NCBI GenBank assembly: GCA_937915285.1
Contig: CALDNG010000014.1
Span: forward strand, 1-6,377
Length of the DNA: 6,377 nucleotides
Source of the DNA: an uncultured Desulfomonile sp.
GTDB lineage: Bacteria; Desulfobacterota; Desulfomonilia; Desulfomonilales; Desulfomonilaceae
Direction: 5' to 3'
The position numbers and the translations under genes are program-made. Positions 1-5,224 of this stretch are shown here, in pieces. Within the stretch, counting starts at the first letter, position 1. Each line of letters begins with the position of its first letter. The notes below the pieces were generated by a model, which was not told where the DNA came from, did not search any database, and was given only the letters and a program-made list of their open reading frames with translations.

Positions 1-48
1 CGACCACCGAGATCTACACTCTTTCCCTACACGACGCTCTTCCGATCT
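1..48 (+). other. Illumina P5/TruSeq universal adapter remnant (not genomic)
   Basis: These bases match the Illumina P5/TruSeq universal adapter without its first ten bases. They run from CGACCACCGAG through ACACGACGCTC to the terminal TCCGATCT at 41-48. The adapter's 3' end points into the contig, as expected for an untrimmed read at a contig edge. Biological sequence begins at 49. The minus-strand reading frame entering from the right continues into the adapter and picks up an artificial tail ending in DRKSVV before a stop at 27-29. Confidence 0.97.
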
Positions 49-551
49 AAGCGCAACCTGAATGGTTTTCGACCGATCTCCACCACGGTGGATATATACT
101 CCCTGCCATGAATTCCGTCTCGGGTAGGCCGAACAATCTCACTCATGTCCGTCCACATTGAATCAAATCCGGGTCCAGAGAATTTTCCGCCGTATCCGGC
201 GCCTGATACCGGTATAGCGCCTGTCTCTGCTTGGGACCATGTGATGGATATCGTCTTAGGAGTGTACAATTCATCACCAAGAGACTCCCACTCAGAATTG
301 ATAGTCTTATGTATAAGCCGTTTTGAACACCCCTGCACACATCTGAAACATCTCTTGCAAAGTTGGTCTATGGTGTCGCCCAGTATGTCGGTGGAGAAAC
401 GTCTACCCTTGTACACTCCATACACGCATTCGGTTTTTACGCATTTAGCGCATTTCAGGCATCCTTCTCCCCAGTCTACAATGCCTGAGCGCCCGATGGT
501 CGGGAAGCGGTTGGGGGTTGCGTGAACGTGAATGTGATATTTCTTAGGCAT
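49..551 (-). CDS. Ferredoxin/FMN glutamate synthase-like protein, N-terminal part (3' end cut by contig edge)
   Basis: About 167 genuine residues are present. Residues 31-42 carry CxxCxxCxxxxC and residues 65-75 carry CxxCxxCxxxC, the ligands for two [4Fe-4S] clusters. From about residue 97 the sequence enters the start of the FMN-binding glutamate synthase domain, with a glycine-rich GAGYGGKFSGPGFD stretch and then MWTDMSEIVRPTRDGIHG. This layout is typical of archaeal-type GltB homologues, also common in anaerobic Desulfobacterota, which are far shorter than classical GltB. The family reduces 2-oxoglutarate plus glutamine-derived ammonia to glutamate, but these homologues lack the classical glutaminase domain and their substrate is often untested. 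The ATG at 551 has AGGA seven bases upstream. The gene lies 76 bases after metF on the same strand and may be cotranscribed. The apparent stop at 27-29 is inside adapter, so the true C-terminus is missing. Cytoplasmic. Confidence 0.85.
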
Positions 552-568
552 ACTGAATTCCTGTAATA

Positions 569-600
569 TGATCAGTGGTCAATTTCCGGATCAATGATCA
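569..600. promoter_or_regulatory. Imperfect dyad with two TGATCA half-sites between metF and the glutamate synthase-like gene
   Basis: TGATCA occurs at 569-574 and 595-600. Inner bases also pair partly: reading inward from each end, 10 of the first 13 positions are complementary. The element ends 17 bases upstream of the ATG at 551 and just upstream of its AGGA ribosome binding site. It could be an operator for a dimeric regulator or an mRNA stem-loop between two cotranscribed genes. No run of T follows on the minus strand, so it is not a typical intrinsic terminator. The function is inference. Confidence 0.4.
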
Positions 601-611
601 ATGTGTTAGGC

Positions 612-626
612 ATCGTCTGAAACGAT
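612..626 (-). other. Small stem-loop immediately after the metF stop codon
   Basis: ATCGT (612-616) and ACGAT (622-626) form a 5-base-pair stem with a 5-base loop, starting two bases beyond the metF TAG. The stem is weak and no T-run follows. It may protect the transcript 3' end or be chance. It does not look like an efficient terminator, which fits read-through into the next gene. Confidence 0.25.
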
Positions 627-627
627 A

Positions 628-1551
628 CTAATTGGCTCTCGATGATTTGAGACCGGCCAGTTCGAGTATTTCAGGAACCTTATGCTCCCATTCAATGGCC
701 ATAAGGTGAATCCCGGAAACGCCCTTCATTTCGCGGAATCTCTGAATGAATTCGACCGAGATCCTGATTCCCTCTTCAGCCTGCTTGTCCTTGGGAACCC
801 CGGCCATTCGCCTGATCAATTCATCCGGTATATCCATCCCAGCGACTTTATCAGCCATGTATTTGGCCATTCCTACACTCTTGAAGGGGGTAACCCCCGC
901 CAAAATGTAAGTCTTTTCTGTCAGTCCCATATCAATTGCCTGAGCCATGAATTTTTCAAAGCGTTCCATGTTGAAAATACACTGAGTCTGTATAAAATCG
1001 GCCCCCGCATTGATTTTCTTGGCCATCCGAACTACTCGCCATTCAACAGGATCTGCAAACGGGTTGGCCGCTGCTCCGATAAACATCCTGGGAGCGACCT
1101 GAATCGATTCACCACCGATTATTTTTTCTTCATCCCTCATGTCCTTGACGGTTTTGAGGAGCTGTATCGAGTCTAGGTCAAATACCCCGATAGCCGCTTT
1201 CTGGTTTCCGAATGTCTGATGATCACCAGTAAGGCATAGAATATTGCGAATACCCATTGCGTAAGCTCCAAAAATGTCGCTTTGCAATGCTATCCGGTTC
1301 CTGTCCCTCGTAACCATTTGAAGTATCGGTTCGTGTCCAATACTTTTTAGGATCGAACAAGCCGCTACCGAAGACATCCTGACTATGGCCGTCTGGTTGT
1401 CTGTGACATTTACTGCGTCTATGACTCCCAGAAGGCTTTTGCCTTTCTCCTTTAGAGCTTCAACATCAGAACCTTTGGGAGGTCCGCACTCGGCTGTCAC
1501 TGCAAATTGGCCAGCCTTTAAAACTTTCTCCAGATGACTTTCAGTTTTCAC
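628..1551 (-). CDS. metF: Methylenetetrahydrofolate reductase, MetF family
   Basis: This 307-residue flavin-dependent TIM-barrel enzyme interconverts methylene- and methyl-tetrahydrofolate in the methyl branch of the Wood-Ljungdahl pathway and in methionine synthesis. Visible family marks are the acidic residue in TAECGPP (Glu21), the LTGDH motif with Asp110 (equivalent to the LRGD aspartate of E. coli MetF), GADFIQTQ near 183-190, and AGVTPFKS. Length fits the family. I chose the GTG at 1549-1551. It overlaps the metV stop as GTGA and has GGGAGG ten bases upstream, and the protein then starts just before the conserved core. A longer frame from a TTG at 1614 would add 21 unconserved residues that lie inside metV. 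The overlap implies translational coupling and matched amounts of MetV and MetF. The natural electron donor or acceptor is probably delivered through MetV and its partners rather than NAD(P)H directly, by analogy with acetogens; this is inference. Confidence 0.93.
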   Translation of the reverse strand: MKTESHLEKVLKAGQFAVTAECGPPKGSDVEALKEKGKSLLGVIDAVNVTDNQTAIVRMSSVAACSILKSIGHEPILQMVTRDRNRIALQSDIFGAYAMGIRNILCLTGDHQTFGNQKAAIGVFDLDSIQLLKTVKDMRDEEKIIGGESIQVAPRMFIGAAANPFADPVEWRVVRMAKKINAGADFIQTQCIFNMERFEKFMAQAIDMGLTEKTYILAGVTPFKSVGMAKYMADKVAGMDIPDELIRRMAGVPKDKQAEEGIRISVEFIQRFREMKGVSGIHLMAIEWEHKVPEILELAGLKSSRAN

Positions 1552-1567
1552 GGTTGTTGATCCTCCC
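1548..1567 (-). promoter_or_regulatory. metV stop / metF start overlap with internal ribosome binding site
   Basis: On the minus strand GGGAGG (1562-1567) is followed by ten bases and then GTGA, in which the metF GTG (1549-1551) and the metV TGA (1548-1550) share two bases. This site decides the metF start and suggests termination-reinitiation coupling. Confidence 0.8.
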
Positions 1568-2216
1568 TGATTACTTTTCTTGGTCCGCCGGAATGGGAAG
1601 TGGACCAATCGCAAGGTGGCACATACTCAGTCAAACGGTCCAACTCGCCCAGAGCATCGAGTCGTCGTATAATCATGTCCCAACCACACGCTATTTCAGG
1701 GTTCACCTCGCACCTTCCGCCTTTGGAACCTCCACAAGGGCCATTCATGAGCTTCTTGGAGCATCTGGTAACGGGGCACACAGCGCCAAAATATCCAAGC
1801 TTGCAATTGCCGCATCCGAGACAGTTTTCCTGCCAAACTCCCCTTGAAACCGTTTCCCCTATGAAAAGGGTATTCAAGGCAGGGATGATTGGCTTGTCCC
1901 TGTATACTCTGGCCAAAGCCTGAACACCTGCGCCACATCCCAAAGACAGAATGGCGTCATGTTCCGGCGCCTGGTCAGCGATCTGATCGATGAAGTCGTC
2001 AACGCATTGTCGATCCAGAACCGCCTCTGTTATGGTCGGGTTTTTGTGATCCTTCAGATAGGACAACTTTAACGCTGCTGTCAGCAGCATCGTCTCCCTG
2101 GATCCACCCGCTGCGCATTCCGCAACACACGAGTCACAACCGACTACCAACACAGAGTCATATCGGTCGATCATCTTTCTGATTTCATCTATTTCTTTTA
2201 GAGTAGCAACTATCAC
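1548..2216 (-). CDS. metV: MetV, zinc/iron-sulfur partner subunit of methylenetetrahydrofolate reductase
   Basis: This 222-residue, cysteine-rich protein matches the MetV/MTHFR C-terminal-domain family (PF12225 type). The N-terminal half carries CDSC with Cys27, Cys30 and Cys34, and a GCGAG segment at 93-97. The C-terminal half has a dense cysteine block: CxxCxxC at 132-138, then Cys147, 152, 161, 169 and 177, with the NGPCGG signature at 158-163. In acetogens MetV binds metal centres and links MetF to its electron-transfer partners. The GTG start at 2216 has a near-ideal AGGAGG (2223-2228) six bases upstream. The gene follows mvhD after 105 bases and overlaps metF by 3 bases, so the three genes probably make one functional unit. 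Which cysteines bind zinc and which bind Fe-S cannot be told from sequence alone. Cytoplasmic. Confidence 0.92.
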   Translation of the reverse strand: MIVATLKEIDEIRKMIDRYDSVLVVGCDSCVAECAAGGSRETMLLTAALKLSYLKDHKNPTITEAVLDRQCVDDFIDQIADQAPEHDAILSLGCGAGVQALARVYRDKPIIPALNTLFIGETVSRGVWQENCLGCGNCKLGYFGAVCPVTRCSKKLMNGPCGGSKGGRCEVNPEIACGWDMIIRRLDALGELDRLTEYVPPCDWSTSHSGGPRKVIREDQQP

Positions 2217-2222
2217 AGATTT

Positions 2223-2250
2223 CCTCCTCTGTAGACTGGAGCCTGTCTAC
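2223..2250 (-). promoter_or_regulatory. Stem-loop abutting the metV ribosome binding site
   Basis: GTAGAC (2231-2236) and GTCTAC (2245-2250) are perfect complements separated by eight bases. In the minus-strand mRNA this hairpin ends two bases before the AGAGGAGGAA ribosome binding region of metV. It leaves the site itself unpaired. It may mark a processing point, stabilise a metVF transcript, or tune ribosome access. Confidence 0.45.
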
Positions 2251-2321
2251 GAGCAAACTCTCAGCGCCACGATTTTACTCAAACGGCGCATATTATTCCC
2301 ATTGTTGAAGTTAATGCAGGC

Positions 2322-2735
2322 TCAAGCTTTCGCAATGGCAGGTATGACTTCAAGGGACTGAATCTTCGAAGTAAATTCCCGCAACAAATTCTCTAGCGCC
2401 ACTCGATCCATTGGAGGAACTCTGACGAAATCTAATCTCTCGGGGGATATTCCGACTTTCTGGAGCCACTGACCAGCGTAATCCACACGTTTTCTGGAAC
2501 GGGCTGAACCCTCCAGGTACTGGCAAGCGCTTTCGGCGCAGGCCAGGATTAAAACTCCCTGAGCCCCTCCAGCTAGCGTCTTGAGAAGATGGTGCGCCTC
2601 CACTTTTCCAGAGCAAGGAATTGACACCAGACTCAAACCAGGCCATTTACGATTGAAAACCTTTTGTTCACCGTCCTTAAATAATCGAAGATTTTTGCAA
2701 TGGTAAACTACTATTTTGACGGGTTTGCCTTCCAT
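2322..2735 (-). CDS. MvhD-family hydrogenase/heterodisulfide reductase iron-sulfur subunit, divergent
   Basis: A 137-residue cytoplasmic protein with the pattern of the MvhD (FlpD, delta subunit) family: a first cysteine motif near the N-terminus, a PCSGKVE segment with Cys41, a G-A-x-G-V-L-I-L-A-C stretch ending in Cys66, then Cys71 and CQYLEGS followed by an arginine-rich segment near 79-83. Length fits the family's usual size of about 140 residues. MvhD binds a [2Fe-2S] cluster and passes electrons to or from HdrA in methanogens and in the acetogen MetVF-HdrCBA-MvhD complex. The usual first CxxC is here CKNL, with Leu16 in place of the second cysteine, so only four cysteines remain. The ATG at 2735 has no strong Shine-Dalgarno sequence. 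metV follows 105 bases downstream on the same strand. No hdr gene precedes it. Role in electron transfer to MetVF is inferred from neighbours. Confidence 0.8.
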   Translation of the reverse strand: MEGKPVKIVVYHCKNLRLFKDGEQKVFNRKWPGLSLVSIPCSGKVEAHHLLKTLAGGAQGVLILACAESACQYLEGSARSRKRVDYAGQWLQKVGISPERLDFVRVPPMDRVALENLLREFTSKIQSLEVIPAIAKA

Positions 2736-2920
2736 ATTGTACCCAAATCAACCTTTCCCTTTTAAATGCCAGAATTTACATTCTGCCACTTTTTGTTTTT
2801 TCTTTTCAAGCCATTTTACCAAAACGTAATCAAAATATTATCGACATTGGCTATGGTTAAACGTTGATTTGTTAGCCGATCTAAAAAACATTCCAGCTTT
2901 TCAAGACAAATAAAATACAG
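2736..2920. other. AT-rich intergenic region upstream of mvhD-metV-metF
   Basis: This 185-base gap separates the envelope glycosyltransferase from the MvhD gene and is clearly richer in A and T than its flanks. It must hold any promoter for the mvhD-metVF unit, but I could not pick a convincing -35/-10 pair or a sigma-54 site on the minus strand. It contains a small inverted repeat, CAGAAT (2770-2775) with ATTCTG (2780-2785), about 35 bases upstream of the mvhD start. The gap also shows an A-rich run on the minus strand at 2791-2807. No clear terminator for the upstream glycosyltransferase is visible. Confidence 0.5.
2770..2785. repeat. Short inverted repeat upstream of mvhD (possible operator)
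   Basis: CAGAAT and ATTCTG flank a 4-base spacer. On the minus strand the dyad lies 35-50 bases before the mvhD ATG, and an A-rich tract lies just upstream of it. It could be a repressor site near the transcription start. On the plus strand a T-rich stretch follows it, but no plus-strand gene exists to be terminated. Confidence 0.3.
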
Positions 2921-4102
2921 TCACTGAATTGGAGCCATTTTACGTTCCTGCGCAGCCTCCATGAAAACGCGCGTCATACTCTCATGGTTTGCCTCGAGTG
3001 AATACTTTCGTGATTTGATAAAAGCCTTGTCACCCATTTGCGACCGAACCCCATGATCCAGTAACTTTTTCATACTATTACATAAATCAGTTGTATTCGA
3101 AGGATCCTTCATCACAAAGCCGTCTATTCCATGGTCAATGATTCCAGATGCGCCATTGTAAGCCGTTGTAATTACGGGCAGCCCGCAGGACATCGCTTCA
3201 AACACCACTAAAGAGCAGGCGTCATAAAATGTCGGCAGCGCAAAAACGTCACAAGCATTGTAGAAGTCCTGCGGCGATTTAGTGGAACCGGGAAAAGCTA
3301 CGACGCCATTGAGGCCCAGGCGTCTCACAAGTCTCAAGAGTGAAGGGGAGGGTGGTCTTCCTACTACAACCAATCCGAATTTAGCGTTGGTGATCTGCCT
3401 CAACTTGCCGGCTGCCTCTATCAGAAATCTGAGCCCTTTCTTCCGAAAATCATAAGACATGAAAAGAAAAAGTACATGATCATCAAAACCCAATGATTTT
3501 CTTAGGTTGAGCATTTTAATTTGGTCAGGATTCCTGCTGAACCTCGAACCGTCGATGCCATTGTAGATCACTTGAATCCTGTCCTCCGGGACGCCGAAGG
3601 CATCCGTCATGTCCTGTTTGATCATGTCCGAAATGGCCACTATCTTGGGCATGGGAGAGAGTCTGAATGCGGCTGATTCAATCCAGGAACGCACATGATA
3701 TTTGGGGGTTGCAAGCATCAGAATGCCTTTGACAAACCGTGCAGCCGGATTTCTTATTGCTTGGAGTTTACGCTTGGAACTCAGGCTGTGAACCCCGCCA
3801 TGACTCTGATAAACATTCATAAGTAAGGTAGAGCCAAACCCTACAACTACGTCAAAATTTTCCCTTTCAACCAGGCGCCGGTGATTATGCGCAAAATGAA
3901 GGAGCTTAAGCGACGACGGGAACCAAACCGGTGGCCGATCCAATTTGTGAAATATAGCCGATTCAGGTTGACCATCCCATTCATAACCAACCAGATGGGC
4001 CTCCCATCCCTTGGAAATAAGTGAGCCGGCCAAATCCACCGCATAGGATTCAGCGCCTCCTGCGTGCTTACTGAATTTTTCAAGGGCAAGGCATATTTTC
4101 AT
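2921..4102 (-). CDS. Family 4 glycosyltransferase, WaaG-like (lipopolysaccharide core type)
   Basis: A 393-residue GT-B retaining glycosyltransferase. The N-terminal acceptor domain begins MKICLALEKF with a GGAES loop at 15-19. The C-terminal Glycos_transf_1 domain has DFRKKGLRFLIEA, matching the FGRKG region of WaaG, and the family donor-binding motif in the form FYDACSLVVFEAMSCG, with Asp294 and Glu302 at the usual E-x7-E positions. Asp is used in place of the first Glu, a substitution known in this branch. It probably transfers a sugar from a nucleotide-sugar donor to a lipopolysaccharide core heptose at the inner face of the cytoplasmic membrane. Donor and acceptor are not determined. It follows the GT2 gene by 83 bases on the same strand, probably in one operon. 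The ATG at 4102 lacks a good Shine-Dalgarno sequence. Other GT4 roles, such as O-antigen or exopolysaccharide synthesis, cannot be excluded. Confidence 0.87.
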   Translation of the reverse strand: MKICLALEKFSKHAGGAESYAVDLAGSLISKGWEAHLVGYEWDGQPESAIFHKLDRPPVWFPSSLKLLHFAHNHRRLVERENFDVVVGFGSTLLMNVYQSHGGVHSLSSKRKLQAIRNPAARFVKGILMLATPKYHVRSWIESAAFRLSPMPKIVAISDMIKQDMTDAFGVPEDRIQVIYNGIDGSRFSRNPDQIKMLNLRKSLGFDDHVLFLFMSYDFRKKGLRFLIEAAGKLRQITNAKFGLVVVGRPPSPSLLRLVRRLGLNGVVAFPGSTKSPQDFYNACDVFALPTFYDACSLVVFEAMSCGLPVITTAYNGASGIIDHGIDGFVMKDPSNTTDLCNSMKKLLDHGVRSQMGDKAFIKSRKYSLEANHESMTRVFMEAAQERKMAPIQ

Positions 4103-4185
4103 GGTTTAGAATGAAGGTATCCTGAATTGAAAGAGAGTGAGGTCGCTGAGCGATTTTCACAACTGGCTTATCCATGACCTTAGGG

Positions 4186-4974
4186 TTAAAGCGAGTGATC
4201 AGCGTCTTTTTCCCATTTCTTTGCATGCTTTAGAAAAACATAAAACGAACTGTTCATGGCAATTATAAGTCCTGGGATGCCATCCAGCAAGCCAGCCTTC
4301 CAGATTGCGCATTCCAGGAATTTTCCTACTGCGTGAAAAACGCCCAGAACAACGTATAGCCACGACCTGGACTTGAGATCCGCCTTGGCGACCACACTCG
4401 AAAATTTGTTGATGGTATTGACCTGATCTGTGATGTCCCGATACACATAATGAAGGATTGGGGATTTGAGTTCCCGGGTAGGGCCGCCAGGCTGCAGTTT
4501 CTCGTGAATGGAATCTCCGACCCAGCCGGCTCCATTGCGCCTCACAAGTCTGATCTTCCTGTCTGGATACCATCCACCGTGGCGAATCCATTTACCTAGA
4601 TACCTGCTCAATCGCGGAATTGAAAACGCTACGACAGCCGAATCAACACCCTTCAACACCATGGAAATCTCAGCCTTAAGCTCTGCAGATACTGACTCGT
4701 CAGCGTCCAGACAAATTATCCATTCCCCGGAACATTGTTCCAGAGCAAACTGCTTTTGCCCGACATAACCCATCCAATCCCTAAAAATGACTCTCGCTCC
4801 ATGACTCTCGCATATAGACACCGTATCATCTGAACTCCCGGAGTCCACGACAACTATTTCATCGACAAAATCGAGGGACTCCAGAAGGATCGCAATCCTG
4901 TCAGCTTCATCCTTGGCTATTATTGAAGCGCTAATGCCTATCTTTGGCTCAGTCATTGGTTGGTCATTTTTCAT
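4186..4974 (-). CDS. Family 2 glycosyltransferase, WaaE/KdtX-like
   Basis: A 262-residue GT-A inverting glycosyltransferase. It has the SIIAKDEADR start of the fold, the nucleotide-binding VVVDSGSSDDT with Asp44, and the metal-binding DAD at 90-92 within CLDADESV. GWYPDRKIRLVRR (134-146) and SIHEKL (155-160) are typical of the WaaE/KdtX/LgtF group. A hydrophobic C-terminal segment near 205-247 suggests membrane association. Relatives add beta-1,4-glucose to the first heptose of the lipopolysaccharide inner core. Pairing with the downstream WaaG-like gene supports an envelope core role, though the exact sugar is unknown. The ATG at 4974 directly follows a promoter-like sequence and has no Shine-Dalgarno sequence. 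A second in-frame ATG at 4956 would shorten the protein by six residues and also lacks one. Confidence 0.88.
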   Translation of the reverse strand: MKNDQPMTEPKIGISASIIAKDEADRIAILLESLDFVDEIVVVDSGSSDDTVSICESHGARVIFRDWMGYVGQKQFALEQCSGEWIICLDADESVSAELKAEISMVLKGVDSAVVAFSIPRLSRYLGKWIRHGGWYPDRKIRLVRRNGAGWVGDSIHEKLQPGGPTRELKSPILHYVYRDITDQVNTINKFSSVVAKADLKSRSWLYVVLGVFHAVGKFLECAIWKAGLLDGIPGLIIAMNSSFYVFLKHAKKWEKDADHSL

Positions 4975-4982
4975 AAGGGCAG

Positions 4983-5011
4983 ATGATAGGAATCCGAGCG
5001 CCTTATGTCAA
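4983..5011 (-). promoter_or_regulatory. Sigma-70-type promoter for the glycosyltransferase operon
   Basis: On the minus strand a perfect TTGACA (-35, 5006-5011), a 17-base spacer and TATCAT (-10, 4983-4988, five of six consensus) lie just before the GT2 gene. AT-rich sequence at about 5021-5055 could act as an UP element. Only eight bases separate the -10 box from the ATG at 4974, so transcription would start within one or two bases of that codon, giving a leaderless message, or a leader of about 20 bases if the ATG at 4956 is used. Confidence 0.65.
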
Positions 5012-5162
5012 TCGGCCTGAGTGGATTATTACGAGTTAACATAATATATCTTATCGGACGTTCTTCTAAGGACAGTTAAGCATAGGAGTCCGCTATCATT
5101 ACGGATTACCAGAGCGGCTTTGGTCTTTCTTGGTCACGGAAGATCTATTGAGTGATAAGACA

Positions 5163-5208
5163 GACCGGAGAGGCAGTTGTCGTGAAACATTCTAACAGGA
5201 CTCCGGTC
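5163..5208 (-). terminator. Inverted repeat downstream of the ACT gene, possible terminator
   Basis: GACCGGAG (5163-5170) and CTCCGGTC (5201-5208) are perfect 8-base complements with a 30-base loop, starting about 17 bases after the ACT-gene stop. On the minus strand the stem is followed by TGTCTTATC, which is a poor U-tract. A competing short hairpin GGAC-CGGA-GTCC is possible in the same arm. It may slow or end transcription, but it is not a textbook intrinsic terminator. Confidence 0.35.
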
Positions 5209-5224
5209 CGCTAGGATTGTCCGA

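Noticed and set aside
145..525. Plus-strand open frame of 126 codons
   Set aside because: Antisense to the cysteine-rich glutamate synthase-like gene; no domain and no ribosome binding site worth noting.
682..1176. Plus-strand open frame of 164 codons
   Set aside because: It lies entirely opposite metF, whose motifs are clear, and shows no family features of its own.
1554..1923. Two overlapping plus-strand open frames opposite metV
   Set aside because: Shadows of metV; the minus-strand frame carries the full MetV cysteine pattern.
2736..2920. Possible sigma-54 promoter upstream of mvhD
   Set aside because: TGGC-like sequences are present, but none has a GC the required 10 bases downstream.
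4143..4153. Palindrome TCGCTGAGCGA followed on the plus strand by TTTT, resembling a terminator
   Set aside because: The stem is only four base pairs with a triloop, it is oriented for plus-strand transcription, and no plus-strand gene precedes it.
5005..5079. Plus-strand 24-codon frame starting ATG at 5005
   Set aside because: No ribosome binding site, no similarity, and it overlaps the minus-strand promoter of the glycosyltransferase operon.
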